Shown piece by piece: positions 13,601-25,882 of a DNA stretch of 64,000 nucleotides. The stretch is from Ampelomyces quisqualis (lineage: Eukaryota > Ascomycota > Dothideomycetes > Pleosporales > Phaeosphaeriaceae). The position numbers and the translations under genes are program-made. Positions within the stretch are counted from its first letter, which is position 1. The number at the start of each line of letters is the position of its first letter. The notes beneath the pieces were generated by a model that saw only the letters and a list, made by a program, of their open reading frames with translations, made no database searches and was not told the origin of the DNA. The stretch is from NCBI GenBank assembly GCA_018398575.1, contig JAGTXZ010000019.1, positions 2,624,156-2,688,155 of the forward strand. The letters are read 5' to 3'.

Positions 13601-16600
13601 ATTACGTTCTTATAGACAACTACAAGTATTGTCTACAGCTATTACAGATTAGAGAACTTACTTGCTACGCAGTTTCTATTACTCTACTATTAGTAACTAT
13701 ACTGCTAGCAGCTTAAGAAGAAGCGTTTAGAATGCTTAGTGTAAGTAGTACAGTAGACGTCTTCTAAGAGCTAACTGTTTAAAAGAATATCTAATATAAC
13801 GTACACACTCTGTCTTTTCTACTTAAATTGTCTATTAAAAATATAGCTAAATACGTAGAAGTAGAAAAGAGTTTCTATAAGAAGATTCTTGTATACGTTC
13901 TTACAACAAGCATAGCTAAGAAGCTTAGTAAGCGCTTAGGCGCGCATTGCTACTATAGCTAAATATTAGACCAAGAGCGCAGTAAGGTGCAAGCTAAATT
14001 TACTGTAGCTTAGTGTAGTGTTCTTATAGCAACTACTACTTTTAACGCTAGAGTTAATATACTAGGTATTACTCTTGTAATCTAGTTTAGATACTCTAAC
14101 TACCTCTTAACCTACTTACAGGAAACAGGCTGTAGTAGCTGCAACAAGAAATAATATATTGTAAAAATTATTGTTATTGCTAGTATATATTTCTTCCTAC
14201 TAAAACAAACTTCTAGTATCTACTAAATTATTAAGAATATTATTAAAAGAGGTAGAATAAAGTCTAGATACCTCTATATTGCTATCAATTAGTATATTAA
14301 TAGCAACACGTTGCGCGTCTGTTACTGTTTTAATAAAGTACTGTATTACTCCTGCGCTAACCTAAGCACTACACACAAACAGGTTAGTATAGTAGCTACG
14401 CCTGTAGCTACATCTGCAAAACAAACTTATCTAGACAATAGTACTACTGCGCAGCTCTATTGCACTCTCTACCCTATAGTAGACTAAATACTGCTAGTAA
14501 TATGCCTCTTTCTCTATCTACAAATAACAATGCAAGGAAAATTACCTACACTAGAGAACAGCTCTAATAACACAGGAGCCTTTTCTATAGTTACTACACC
14601 TACTATACGTTTTAACAAGAGACTTGCTTACAAACAAATCTATAGTTAAAGTTTAATTTCTAACCTAAGCATATAAATTAGTACTAACACTACCTATTAG
14701 GTATATTCTCTAGCCTATAGCTATCTACCCTAATAGCTCTATATAGACCTAATAGTAGCAAAAAGGCTTAGGTAAAACGCACACTTACCTTTAACTAAGA
14801 CTAGGCAGTTACTTTCTAGCAAGAGGCTGCCTAGCTTCTAAAAGAGCTTTGCAAAACAGAAGATTAGTAAACTAACAACTGCGTTAAGTGTTTTACAGAC
14901 TAAGAACTATGTAATTATTCTAAAGCTAAGTATAACGCGTTTACTAAAGACGTAGTAGCTAAGTACTAACAAGACAAACTATAAGGAAACTTACCTAAAG
15001 GACAGTGTTTCTAGTGCGCTATACTAATAAGTCTCTGTGCTAAGTAGTTTAACTCTACTACTAGAAGAATTGCAATTGCCTAGAGCGCAGCACTAACTGC
15101 ACCTTTCCCTATACAATTCTTAATACTTAGGCCTGCCTTTAGAAATACTACAAAAAGGCAAGAGAAATATAGATTTAGCGCGTTATAGACAAGACCTGTA
15201 GAGAATTAGATAGCGCAAAGAACGTAGACTTTGTATAGTATTTTTTTAAGTTAGTTACTCTAGTAGAAGAGAAACCTATAGGCTGTATTGCTTACAACGT
15301 TAATTAGATAACCTATTTCTACGTGTAGAAGAAGAGTACCTAACGTGCCTAAGTAGATAACATACCTTTTAGAATCTAATGCTAGCTCTATTACACTACA
15401 GAGAGTCTTTCTGTAAGAGCAATGTTACTACTGTTAATCTTCTCCTCCTCTTTACTAGCTTACAATATGTTAGAACAACAATACTTGCACGTAGGCTATT
15501 ACACCTTAGATACTAGAGACGCATTAATTAATTAAGTATAAGCTATTTTTTTTGCATTACCTGCTGTCTGTCTATATAGTGTATAATAATCCTTAGTAAC
15601 TATTACAGCTTCTACTAATTTACTCTACATAAAACAGTGCCTCTCTACCTCCTCTTAAACATGTTATGCAACAAAATTTTAAAAATCTAATATATTTATC
15701 TCTAAACATGCTACTGTAGACAAGCTAAATAAGAAAATACTAGCTCTTTTCCTAACGTTAAGGCACGTCTATTCTCTTGTGCATCTACTAGTTCTACAGC
15801 TCTTTATCTACTTAGTTATAACTACAACCTATTTCTATTTTCTCTATAGTAATTTAGAGAACTAGTATAGATTGCACTAGATCTAGCTGCAATAATATAT
15901 AGTACACGTAGCAGCAGAAGAGGTGTTTAGGCGTAGGCAATAGCAGGAAGCGTTTTAATCTAGGTAATAGTAAGGCAACGTTACGTGTTCTAACGTTTTA
16001 AATTACGCGCTAGTAATCTTAGCACTAGTAGGTAATTTAAATTACTACGCTTGCTTACCTGCCCTTGTTAAATACCTTAAAACGCTCTACAAGACTACTT
16101 AACTGCTTAAAATCTATAAAACCTACCTGCAAGTAATTCTTATAGAGTAAATACACAGATGTTAGCGCAACTAACTACTTGCAGTAACTAGCATACAATT
16201 GCAAGCCAACTATAGTAAAGTAGCAGCACTGCTACCTTTACTTTAGCGCTACTAGTCTTAGAAACCTAAACAGTAAGTATCTGCGCAGGCTATTACTCTT
16301 AACAAAATACCTCTCTTTCCTACACACTCTACACCTACTCTCTTTAGCGCTGTATTGCCTACTGCAAACACTCTTAAAGACTACTATATACTATTATATT
16401 AAATCTACTACATAGTATTCTTTTAGCACTAGGTATAGAGTTAATTTTCCCTAAATCCTATTTACACGCTCCTAAACTGCAATCCAAGCCTTTCTAATTT
16501 AGCAGGATCTTATAGTTATTCTCTGTACTGCTTAAGCACACTATGCCTAAGCTTTATAGAGAATTTGTTACTACCTCTAGGTAGAGAAAGAAAGTGTTTT
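10690..16600 (+). pseudogene. TLH-like RecQ helicase relic, copy A
   Basis: A decayed telomere-linked-helicase-like gene readable in order along the plus strand. A zinc-finger-like CKQC with a downstream TYFYAKY lies at 10717-10800; its Tyr residues could be CAT/CAC His codons changed to TAT/TAC. The YR-like module is at about 12475-12680 (TELLSVQLQNS, a YYKGY lysine, FLP). The helicase motif-I region at about 13240-13360 reads FRR..RAILER then TGSRKSLTFLL. A motif-V-like LIATTTFNARVNILG is near 14030, and a Cys-rich tail follows. The Walker A glycine is AGA (Arg) instead of GGA/GGG, and many Gln codons are TAG/TAA. A product is impossible; it is a RIP-type pseudogene. Copies A and B share these lesions at many but not all sites. 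Confidence 0.75.
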
Positions 16601-16650
16601 GTTGTAGGCAACATTACTTTTGCCTAAACACTCTTCTCTTATATATTACC
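16585..16650. repeat. Decayed hairpin of the 3'-end family (copy A)
   Basis: The left arm carries GTGTTTTGTTGTAGGCAAC and the right arm carries TTTGCCTAAACACTCTTC. The arms match a better-preserved palindrome at 27892-27935 but are diverged from each other. It sits at the 3' end of the copy A TLH relic. Confidence 0.55.
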
Positions 16651-16803
16651 TACGCTTAAAGACCCTCTCTCCCTATTACTATTACCTAAAACCTCTTTCT
16701 TTTCTCTCTACTGTACGTAGTACAGCCTGTTCCAGCTTAAAAATAGATTATTTCTAGTTAGTGCGTTGTAGCTAAACCTAAAATAGACTGTTGCGTACAA
16801 CTA

Positions 16804-17455
16804 GGAAATAGATTTTAGCTGTTATAGCAGGAAATAGATTTTGGCTGTTATAGCAGAAAATAGATTTTAGCTATTGCAGCAGAAAATAGACTTTGGCTAT
16901 TACAGCAGGAAATAGACTTTAGCTATTACAGCAGGAAATAGACTTTGGCTGTTATAGCAGAAAATAGACTTTAGCTATTGTAGTAGAAAATAGACTTTAG
17001 CTGTTGCAGTAGGAAATAGACTTTGGCTGTTGCAGTAGGAAATAGACTTTGGCTGTTGCAGCAGGAAATAGATTTTAGCTATTATAGCAGGAAATAGATT
17101 TTGGCTGTTGCAGCAGGAAATAGACTTTAGCTATTACAGCAGGAAATAGACTTTAGCTATTGCAGCAGAAAATAGATTTTGGCTGTTGTAGCAGAAAATA
17201 GACTTTGGCTGTTACAGTAGAAAATAGACTTTAGCTATTACAGCAGAAAATAGACTTTGGCTGTTGCAGCAAGAAATAGACTTTAGCTATTATAGTAGGA
17301 AATAGATTTTGGCTATTACAGCAGAAAATAGATTTTGGCTGTTATAGCAGGAAATAGACTTTAGCTGTTGCAGCAGGAAATAGACTTTAGCTATTGTAGC
17401 AGGAAATGGATTTTAGCTGTTATAGCAGAAAATAGACTTTAGCTGTTGCAGCAGG
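16804..17455. repeat. 26-bp minisatellite, copy B (~25 units)
   Basis: Same unit and position as the array in copy A, but about five units shorter. This array alone accounts for the 130-bp length difference between the duplicated segments. Confidence 0.93.
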
Positions 17456-17599
17456 AAACAGCACTACCTTAAGGTGTATGTACTAACTATTTTGCATTAT
17501 TCTGCAATGTCTCTAGTTAGCCTACGCGCTCTAACTACAATATAAATATAGAGTTACCTTTTAAATCTACGTTACCTATAGTCTTTCTTACTCAGCTAC

Positions 17600-19440
17600 T
17601 TGTAGGAGTTATTACTACTAGCAACAGCTAATATTGCCTCTATCTAAACACTTTCTCTCTCTAGCATCTACCTGTTGCACCTACTTTAACACCCCTTAAT
17701 GTACCTGCAATACTTTACCTATTAGACAAAGATTTCTTTAACTCTTCTTTATTACTTCCTAATATAATCCTTCCTATTTGTGTATTTAAGACTCCTAAAC
17801 TCTAAACTCCTCTACTCTAAGATTTGCTATCTAATACATTTACTTTACTACTACAGTTAGCTATATAATAACCCTTGCTGTAGAGACTTACTCTTTAAAC
17901 AAAGCTAACAGGCGCAACGTATAAAACTTGTCTAGTTACTCTAGAAAGAGAAACTCTAACAAAGGCTTACTTTTATCTATGCAAGCTAAAAAGAGTAGCT
18001 CTATCTTAGCTACAATTATAGGTACGTCCTTGTTACACTCTATTACTATTCCTATCTACTAACGCACACGCGTTTATATTAATGTTTATTTAATCTACGC
18101 ATTTACAATTAAACTCTTTAGCAGCAAACTAAAGATCCTAACGCTCTCTGCAAGCACTTTAATAATGTTCTATTATTTTCTCTAATCTAACAACTACCTA
18201 AAACACAGCCAAAGATTAGTATTTTATTTCTTTGTTAGCAGATTGCTATTGTTATTCTTATATGCGCACTAGAACAAATGCTCCTTTACTAGAGTATTAT
18301 AACGTTATCTTCTTGCTCTAGTGCCTATATTAAGCTCTTGTATTTCCCTTTCTAGCGTTATATATTCTTTATACAGCGCATCTAGTTTCTATTACTGCCT
18401 TATTTTATCTGTAATACTGTCTACTCTTAATTTCTCTACCTTTGCTACCTTGTACTTCTATCTCTTACGTTGCAAAAGCGTTAGACCCTACTTATCTATA
18501 GTGTTGCAATCCTAGTGCTAGGATAGAACTATCTAGAAACTTAGACTACCTCTTACAAGCAACACATTGTTATTGTACACTTATATAGCTAGTGCACTCT
18601 TTACTACTACTACCTAATAGAATAACTTGCGTCCTCTACTGCGTTAACGTTTCTAAATTCTTAAGACATCCTGCTAATCCTAGAATGCCTCTATTAATTC
18701 TACTAACAGAGCCTTACTAATTATCTAAAAAACTATAGTAACTCTTATACTAGGTAACAATTTAGCGTACGTGTAATAACGCTGCTCTTCTACTATTCTA
18801 CTAATTGTGCGCTGCGTAACTTCCTAATTCTACTTACTTGCTACTGTCTGCACAAGTGCTAGGTTTATCTTTTCTACTAAGGCCTTTTTAGCTTGTTACG
18901 TTGTCTTTTCTCTCCTCTATCTCTTTCTGCTAGTCCTAGGTCTAGCGGAGTCTGCTTTGTCTACTACTACTAAATAGCAGACCTGCACCTTATTAACGTT
19001 TTCTCCCTTACTTACTTAGTTATAAACATTAGCCTAGGGCATTAACATGCGCAGGTTGTTATAAACGTTATTAACAATTTTTAGCAACGTTGTTTAGTTA
19101 GTTTGCTTGCATATCTATAGTAGGGCATTATACAGATCTTTAGTAAAAAATGCCTCTAGCAGGTTATATTTATCTGGAACCTAGGTATACATTGCTTTTT
19201 TAGTCCTATCTAAAGCGTTATCTACAGCCTGCACTGCTCTAGCCCCTGCTATGTATTAAGATATATCTTAGGAAATTAAATTTAGAGTAGACCTAACTGC
19301 TATTAAGAAATGCTTAGCCTAGAAGTACTTGCTAGAATGTGTAGAGATAGTATACGTTAGCTAGGTAGCGACATACTCTTGTCCTCTGCTTACTAAGCCT
19401 CCTTTAAAAAAAACCTACTTTAACTAAAATAGGCTAGATT
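17600..19440 (-). pseudogene. Decayed minus-strand neighbour of TLH copy B
   Basis: Collinear with the minus-strand relic of copy A, offset by about 9.1 kb. The same coiled-coil-like segment falls opposite plus-strand positions 18321-18515. Stops differ at some sites from copy A, so the two copies decayed partly independently. Family not recognised. Confidence 0.42.
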
Positions 19441-19799
19441 TAAATACTTTTCCTTTAACAAAATTGTCTTATAGTTACTACGCTACAGAAGCGCAAAAAA
19501 CCTTTTCTTCTTTATAACACTATTCTATTGTGTGCAAAGCAGCGCTATATCTGTCTATACCTATATTTACCTGCATTCTCTTCCTAGCTACAGTATTGTT
19601 ATTTGCTCTTATTATTAATATTACCTTAATCCTGCTAGTGTCTGGCAACACTTTAATTCTAAACACGCTAATTACACTACTGTTAAGAAAAGAAAAGCCC
19701 TTTAAGCCTTTGTTAACACCTAGCGCAAGTATCTCTATATTTAGCTAGCCTATCTGCATATCCTAAGCAAACCTATCCTAGCTATTTCTAGTCTTAAAA

Positions 19800-22700
19800 T
19801 CTATTAGGATTTACTAAAGTGCAAGCAATGCAGCACTATTTACACTAGTAAAACTGCAATTAAGAATATAAAGACCTACCTCTATACTAAATATAAGCTG
19901 TTTACCTCTGCTATATTAAGTAACAAATAACAACTAGAGTAGTAGAGCAAACAGTAGTAAGTAGTGTATAGTTAGTAGTTCTTTGCAAAAGAGTTACAAC
20001 CTGCAACTACCTATATTACTAGATATTTTAAGGTTATTAAAGAAACTACGCCTGTCTACATAGAGGAGGCAGTTGTAGAAAAGAACCTAACACCTAATAA
20101 AACTAATCCTGTTACCTCTAACCTATAGGATATTATTAACTCTGCGTTAATACAACTTACTACTTTAGAGGCGCAGTTTCTTGCAGCAGAAACAAGAGTT
20201 AGAGAAAAATAACAGCGCGTAAACGCTGTTGTACTAACTATCTTTAACTAATAAACCTACCTATATCTAGAACATACGCAGTTCTAGCGCTACATAGCAG
20301 ATATAAAATAGAAAACTATTTGTAAATACACAAAACTAGAACGCTCTACCTAACTACAGTACTTAGCTAATATAGTAAAAAGTATAATGTTAGTATACTA
20401 ACATTGTGTTTCCCTAACATCTTGCTAGGCCTAGATTTAGGTTATGTAGAAGTACCTGCAGCACATTCCTGTTACACCCCTGCTACTCTACTAGGGATTT
20501 AACAATTGCTATAGCAGCACAATTGTTGCAATTTTTATATTCTTCTACAACGTATTTAACAACGTTGTTCCTTAGCTACCTACTCTTAACATAACTAAGT
20601 ACTAGTTATACACTTAAAGGCCTATTTAGGCTTACTTAGACAGCCTCTACTCTAAGTATTCTAAAGTAGAGACAAAATACAAGAGAAGTAAACTAGACGT
20701 GTTAGAAGGCCTATATTACAATTTTTGGATAGCGCTTTTAAAGTAGACTGCACTGCAACGCAATTTTAACCTAGCTATAGTTACCTTTCTTGCGTTTCTT
20801 GCTATTAACGCCTAAGACAAGAGATTCTGCAAAGTATATAATTTTGCAACTAACTACTCTACTATTAAGAAATATGCAAAGTTTACAGCCTGCTATAAAC
20901 TATACTTTAAAGAACCAGCTAGTACAGCAGTTAAAACACTAAGTACTGTTATATAAGAAGAACAGGATCTGCAACTATTTAAAGTAGACTAAATTATCTA
21001 GGAATAGGAAAGGGCTAAGATGCAGCACTTTGCGTTAGAGACTAATACTACTACTAGCAGTAACGCATTTAAGTTGTAGGTCTTCTAATATATAATATCT
21101 AAATATTCTACTATAATAAACTAGGTTATTACTACTTTATATTACATTGCCTAATTCTAGTATAGCAAGACGTTAGATGCCTTTGTTTAATAGAATAGTT
21201 TACTAGTAACTGTCTATTATATTATAACATTCTTTAAACACTTTGTTAGCATAGTCTAGGGTCTCTACTACTGCGCAGAATCTCTAGTTATAGAGTTAAC
21301 GTTTGTTACTAAGACAAGTAACCTGCTTTCTATCCTATAAGATGCTGTTCTATGCAACCTTAGTAACAGCATAATTAGTTACAATCTGTTCTCTTTTACA
21401 CACAAAAGCCTTAGCTATAGATCTGCTTTTGTGCAGCAACAAGAGTTTATTACTTCTTAAGATAACACCTACAAGGATTTGCGCATTAATAATTTAGACA
21501 ACTTCTACCAAATTAAGAGGTACAGTGCGCGCGTAGATAACTTCCTCTAACTGTTGTTTTTGCTTATTTACTTTACAAGTAGACAACTAGCCTGCCTAAT
21601 AGAATTGTTAAGCGTTTAGCTACAAAACTCTATATCTAATAGAAACTAAAACTTATTTATGTTCTAAAGACTTATAGCAGTTGTGCTCTAGTACTACAAA
21701 GGCTATAACTACAACAAATCTCTTAAGATAGCGTATTATTTTCTGCCTTGCAAGATAGGCACTCTTGTTGTAAAGTATATATAGCTTATCTAACTCTTCT
21801 ATTAAACTATTACTGCTTAATCTACAGATACTGCACCTACGTCTTACTACTACTAAGTACGTAGCGCTTTCTTATAGCCTAACAAGTCTAGTTATTAACA
21901 CGCAACCTTATCCTACGTTACTACTGCTATAAAGAAGGCTATATTATAGTATCTTAGTACAAAGGCTCCTCTTCTTATTATACGTTACATACTAGTTACG
22001 TTTGGCTGTTATAAGAATAACTACAAGGCTAAGATCTAAGTACTCTTACTAGAGAAAGTTAAGGAAGCTGCTAAAGAAGTGTACTTAGATGCAGTAGAAC
22101 AACAGGCTAATTACACCCTAAATACTAGCTACAGAATCTACGCAGCTAAGACTGCCTTAGTCTTCTACTTGCAAAACAACACTACCTAGACCTTCTTTAA
22201 GGTTTCTATAGATTAGTACTATAATCTAGGATTCTTGCTGCTAAAAGCGCCTAGTTAAGAAGAGTATAACAAGAAGACTGCGCTACACCCTATATTACAC
22301 AGCATTAATACTAAGATATTGCTGCAAGAGAACTTTAGCAGAAACGCTAATTTTAGAAGACAACAGCGCGCTGTCCTAGAGCGCATCTTAGTAGAGCATC
22401 TAGTAGTTACCTACATTGCTAGTACAGGTAGTAGAAAGAGCCTTACCTTTCTTCTCCCTGCTTGCTGTAGCAAATATAGACAAACTATTATTATTACACT
22501 ACTAGTTACCTTTTAAACTAATCTAACCTAGTAGTGCAAACAGCTATGTCTCTTCTTCTTTGTATTTAGAGCCTAAGTGTTTAACAAAACAGCGCGTGTC
22601 TTATTTGCTATACTAGAACATCTTAGTTTCCCTTAATTCTATACTCTTATTAGCTGTTTCTAAGGCTTAGGCAGACTAGAGCGTATAGTATTAGACAAGT

Positions 22701-25700
22701 TTTATTACATTCTTATAGACAACTACAAGTATTATCTATAGCTATTATAGATTAAGAAACTTACTTGCTACGCAGTTTCTATTACCCTACTATTAGCAAC
22801 TATACTACTAGCAGCCTAAGAAAAAGTATTTAGAATACTTAGTATAAGTAGCACAGTAGACGTCTTCTAAGAGCCAACTATTTAAAAGAACATCTAATAT
22901 AACGTACATACTCTGTCTTCTCTACCTAAATTATCTATTAAAAATATAGCTAAATACGTAGAGGCAGAGAAGAGTTCCTATAAGAAGATTCTTATATACG
23001 TTCCTACAATAAGTATAGCTAAGAAGCTTAGCAAGCGCTTAGGCGCGCATTACTACTATAGCTAAATATTAGACTAGAAGCGCAGTAAGGTGCAAGCTAA
23101 ATTTACTGCAGCTTAGCGTAGTGTTCTTATAGCAACTACTACTTTTAACGCTAGAGTTAACATACTAGGTATTACTCTTGTAATCTAGTTTAGATACTCT
23201 AACTACCTCTTAACCTACTTACAGAAAACAGGCTACAGCAGCCGCAACAGGAAACAATATATTGCAAGAATTGTTATTGTTACTAGTATGCATTTCTTCC
23301 TACCAAAACAAACTCCTAGCATCTGCTAAATCATTAAGAATATTATTAAGAGAAGTAGAACAAAGTCTAGATACCTTTGTGTTCCTATTAATTAGTATAT
23401 TAATAGCAACACGTTGCGCGTCTATTACTGTTTTAATAAAGTACTGTGTTGCTCCTACGCTAACCTAAGCACTATACACAAACAGGTTAGTATAGTAGCT
23501 ACGCCTATAGCTACACCTACGAAATAAACTTATCTAGACAACAGTGCTACTGCGCAGTTCTATCGCACCCTCTACCTTATAGCAGACTAAATACTACTAG
23601 TAACATACCTCTCTCCCTGTCTACAAATAATAATACAGAGAAAATTACCTACACTAGGAAACAGCTCTAACAACGCAAGAGCCTCTTCTATAGTTACTAC
23701 ACCTACTGCACGTTTTAACAAGAAACCTACTTACAAATAAATCTATAGTTAAAGTTTAATTTCTAACCTAAGCACATAAATTAGTACTAACACTACCTAT
23801 TAGGTATGTTTTTTAGCCTATAGCTATCTACCTTAATAGCCTTATACAGACTTAATAGTAGTAAAAAGGCTTAGGTAGAACGCACGCTTACCTTTAACTA
23901 AGACTAGGCAGTTACCCTCTAGTAAGAGGCTACCTAGCTTCTAGAAGAGCTTTGCAAAACAGAGGATTAGTAGACTAACAACTGCGTTAAGTGTTTTATA
24001 GACTAAGAACTATACAATTATCTTAAAGCCAAGTATAACGCGTTTACTAAAGACGTAGTAGCTAAGTACTAACAAGATAAACTACAAAGAAACCTACCTA
24101 AAGAATAGTGTTTCTAGTGCGCTATGCTAATAAGTCTCTGTGCCAAGTAGTTTAACTCTACTACTAAGAGAAATTGCAATTGCCTAGAGCGCAGTACTAA
24201 CTATAACTTTTCTTATACAATTTTTAATACTTAGGCATGCCTTTAGAAATACTGCAAGAAGGTAAGAGAAATATAGATTTAGCGCGTTGTAAACAAGACC
24301 TGTAGAGAATTAGATAGCGCAAAGAACGCAGACTTTATATAGTATTTTTCTAAGTTAGTTGCTCTAGCAGAAAGAAAACCTATAGGCTGTATTACTTACA
24401 ACGTTAATTAAATAACCTGTTCCTACGTATAGAAGAAAGGTACCTAACGTGCCTAAGTAGATAACATACCTTTTAGAATCTAATGCTAGCCCTATTACAC
24501 TACAGAGAGTCTTTTTGCAAGAGCAACGTTACTACTGTTAATCTCTTCTCTCTTCTTACTAGCTTGCAATACGTTAGAATAACAATACTTACACGTAGGC
24601 TATTGCACCTTAGATGCTAGAGACGTATTAATTAATTAAGTATAAGCTATTTTCCTTGCATTGCCTGCTGTCTATCTACGTAGTGTATAATAATCCTTAG
24701 TAACTATTACAGCTTCTGCTAATTTACTCTGCATAAAACAGTGCTCTCTTACCTCCTCTTAAACATGTTATGCAACAAAATTTTAAAAATCTAACATATT
24801 TATTTCTAAACATGCTACTGTAGACAAGCTAAACAAGAAAATGCTAGCTCTTTTTCTAACGTTAAGGCACGTCTATTCTCTTATGTATTTACTAGTTCTA
24901 CAGCTCTTTGTCTACTTAGTTATAACTGTAACCTATTTCTATTCCCTCTGTAGTAATTTAGGAAACTAGCATAGATTGCACTAGATCTAGCTGCAATAAT
25001 ATATAGTACACGTAGTAGCAGAGAAGGTGTTTAGGCGTAAGCAATAGCAGAAGGCGTTTTAATCTAGGCAACAGTAAGGCAACGTTATATATCTTAATAT
25101 TTTAAATTACGCGCTAGTAATCTTAGCACTAGTAGGCGATCTAAATTACTATGCTTACTTACCTGCCCTTGTTAAACACTTTAAAATGCTCTACAAGACT
25201 ACTTAACTGCTTAAAATCTATAAAACCTACCTGTAAGTAATCCTTATAGAGCAAATACACAGATATTAGCGCAACTAACTACTTGCAGTAACTAGTATAT
25301 AATTGTAAGCTAACTACAGTAAAGCAGTAGCAGCGCTACCTTTACTTTAGCGCTACTAGTCTTAGAAACCTAAACAGTAAGTATCTGCGCAGGCTATTGC
25401 CCTTAACAAAACACCTCCCTTCTCTACATACTCTACACCTACTTCCTTTAGCGCTGTGTTACCTACTGCAAATACCCCTAAGGACTACTATACACTATTA
25501 TATTAAATCTACTACATAGCATTCTTCTAGCACTAGGCGTAGAGTTAATTTTCTCTAAATCCTGTTTACACGCTCTTAAACTGCAATCTAAGCCTCTCTA
25601 ATTTAGCAGGATCTTATAGTTATTCTCTGTACTACTAAAGCATACTATGCCTAAGCTTTATAGAGAATTTGTTACTACCTCTAGGTAGAGAAAGAGGGTG

Positions 25701-25710
25701 TTTTGTTGTA
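19800..25710 (+). pseudogene. TLH-like RecQ helicase relic, copy B
   Basis: Duplicate of the copy A relic. The helicase start is best seen at 22319-22516, an open stretch with FRRQQRAVLERIL followed by STGSRKSLTFLLPA. This is a Q-motif-like region plus Walker A in which the expected Gly is Arg (AGA). The YR-like module lies at about 21580-21780. A motif-V-like stretch with NARVNILG is near 23150, followed by cysteines and a Gln/Ser-rich tail. Many TAG/TAA codons stand at expected Gln positions. No functional product is expected. Comparing the two copies could rebuild ancestral codons that were lost in only one. Confidence 0.75.
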
Positions 25711-25775
25711 GGCAACATTGCCCTTACCTAAACACTCCCCTCTTATGTGTTGCCTACGCTTAAACACCTCCTCCC
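25688..25775. repeat. Decayed hairpin of the 3'-end family (copy B)
   Basis: The arm GGTGTTTTGTTGTAGGCAAC (about 25696-25715) faces GTTGCCTACGCTTAAACACC (about 25749-25768). The inner loop itself holds another right-arm copy (CCTAAACACTCCC). It lies at the 3' end of the copy B TLH relic. Confidence 0.6.
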
Positions 25776-25882
25776 CCTCTATTACTATTACCTAAAACTT
25801 CTTTCTTCTCTCCCTTAATCCTGTCTTATCCAAACCCCTCTATTGTTTAAGCACTATTTTCTAACACAATTATAGGTTTACT

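Larger units (their letters stand above)
7480..16710. repeat. Tandem segmental duplication, copy A (~9.2 kb)
   Basis: The segment starts with the perfect palindrome CTGTACGTAGTACAG at 7480-7494 and ends where the same palindrome reappears at 16711. The rest of copy A is collinear with copy B (16711-25815): a 26-bp minisatellite, a minus-strand relic, a plus-strand TLH relic and a pyrimidine-rich 3' end. The offset between copies is 9231 bp before the minisatellite and 9101 bp after it. That 130-bp difference is exactly five 26-bp units. The differences I checked by eye are mostly C/T and G/A transitions. Confidence 0.92.
16711..25815. repeat. Tandem segmental duplication, copy B (~9.1 kb)
   Basis: Direct repeat of 7480-16710 in the same order and orientation, abutting copy A without a spacer. 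It begins with CTGTACGTAGTACAG (16711-16725). Similarity fades at about 25815, after the shared pyrimidine-rich stretch around TATTACTATTACCTAAAAC. The copies are diverged mostly by transitions, which suggests that point mutation acted on both after the duplication. Confidence 0.92.
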
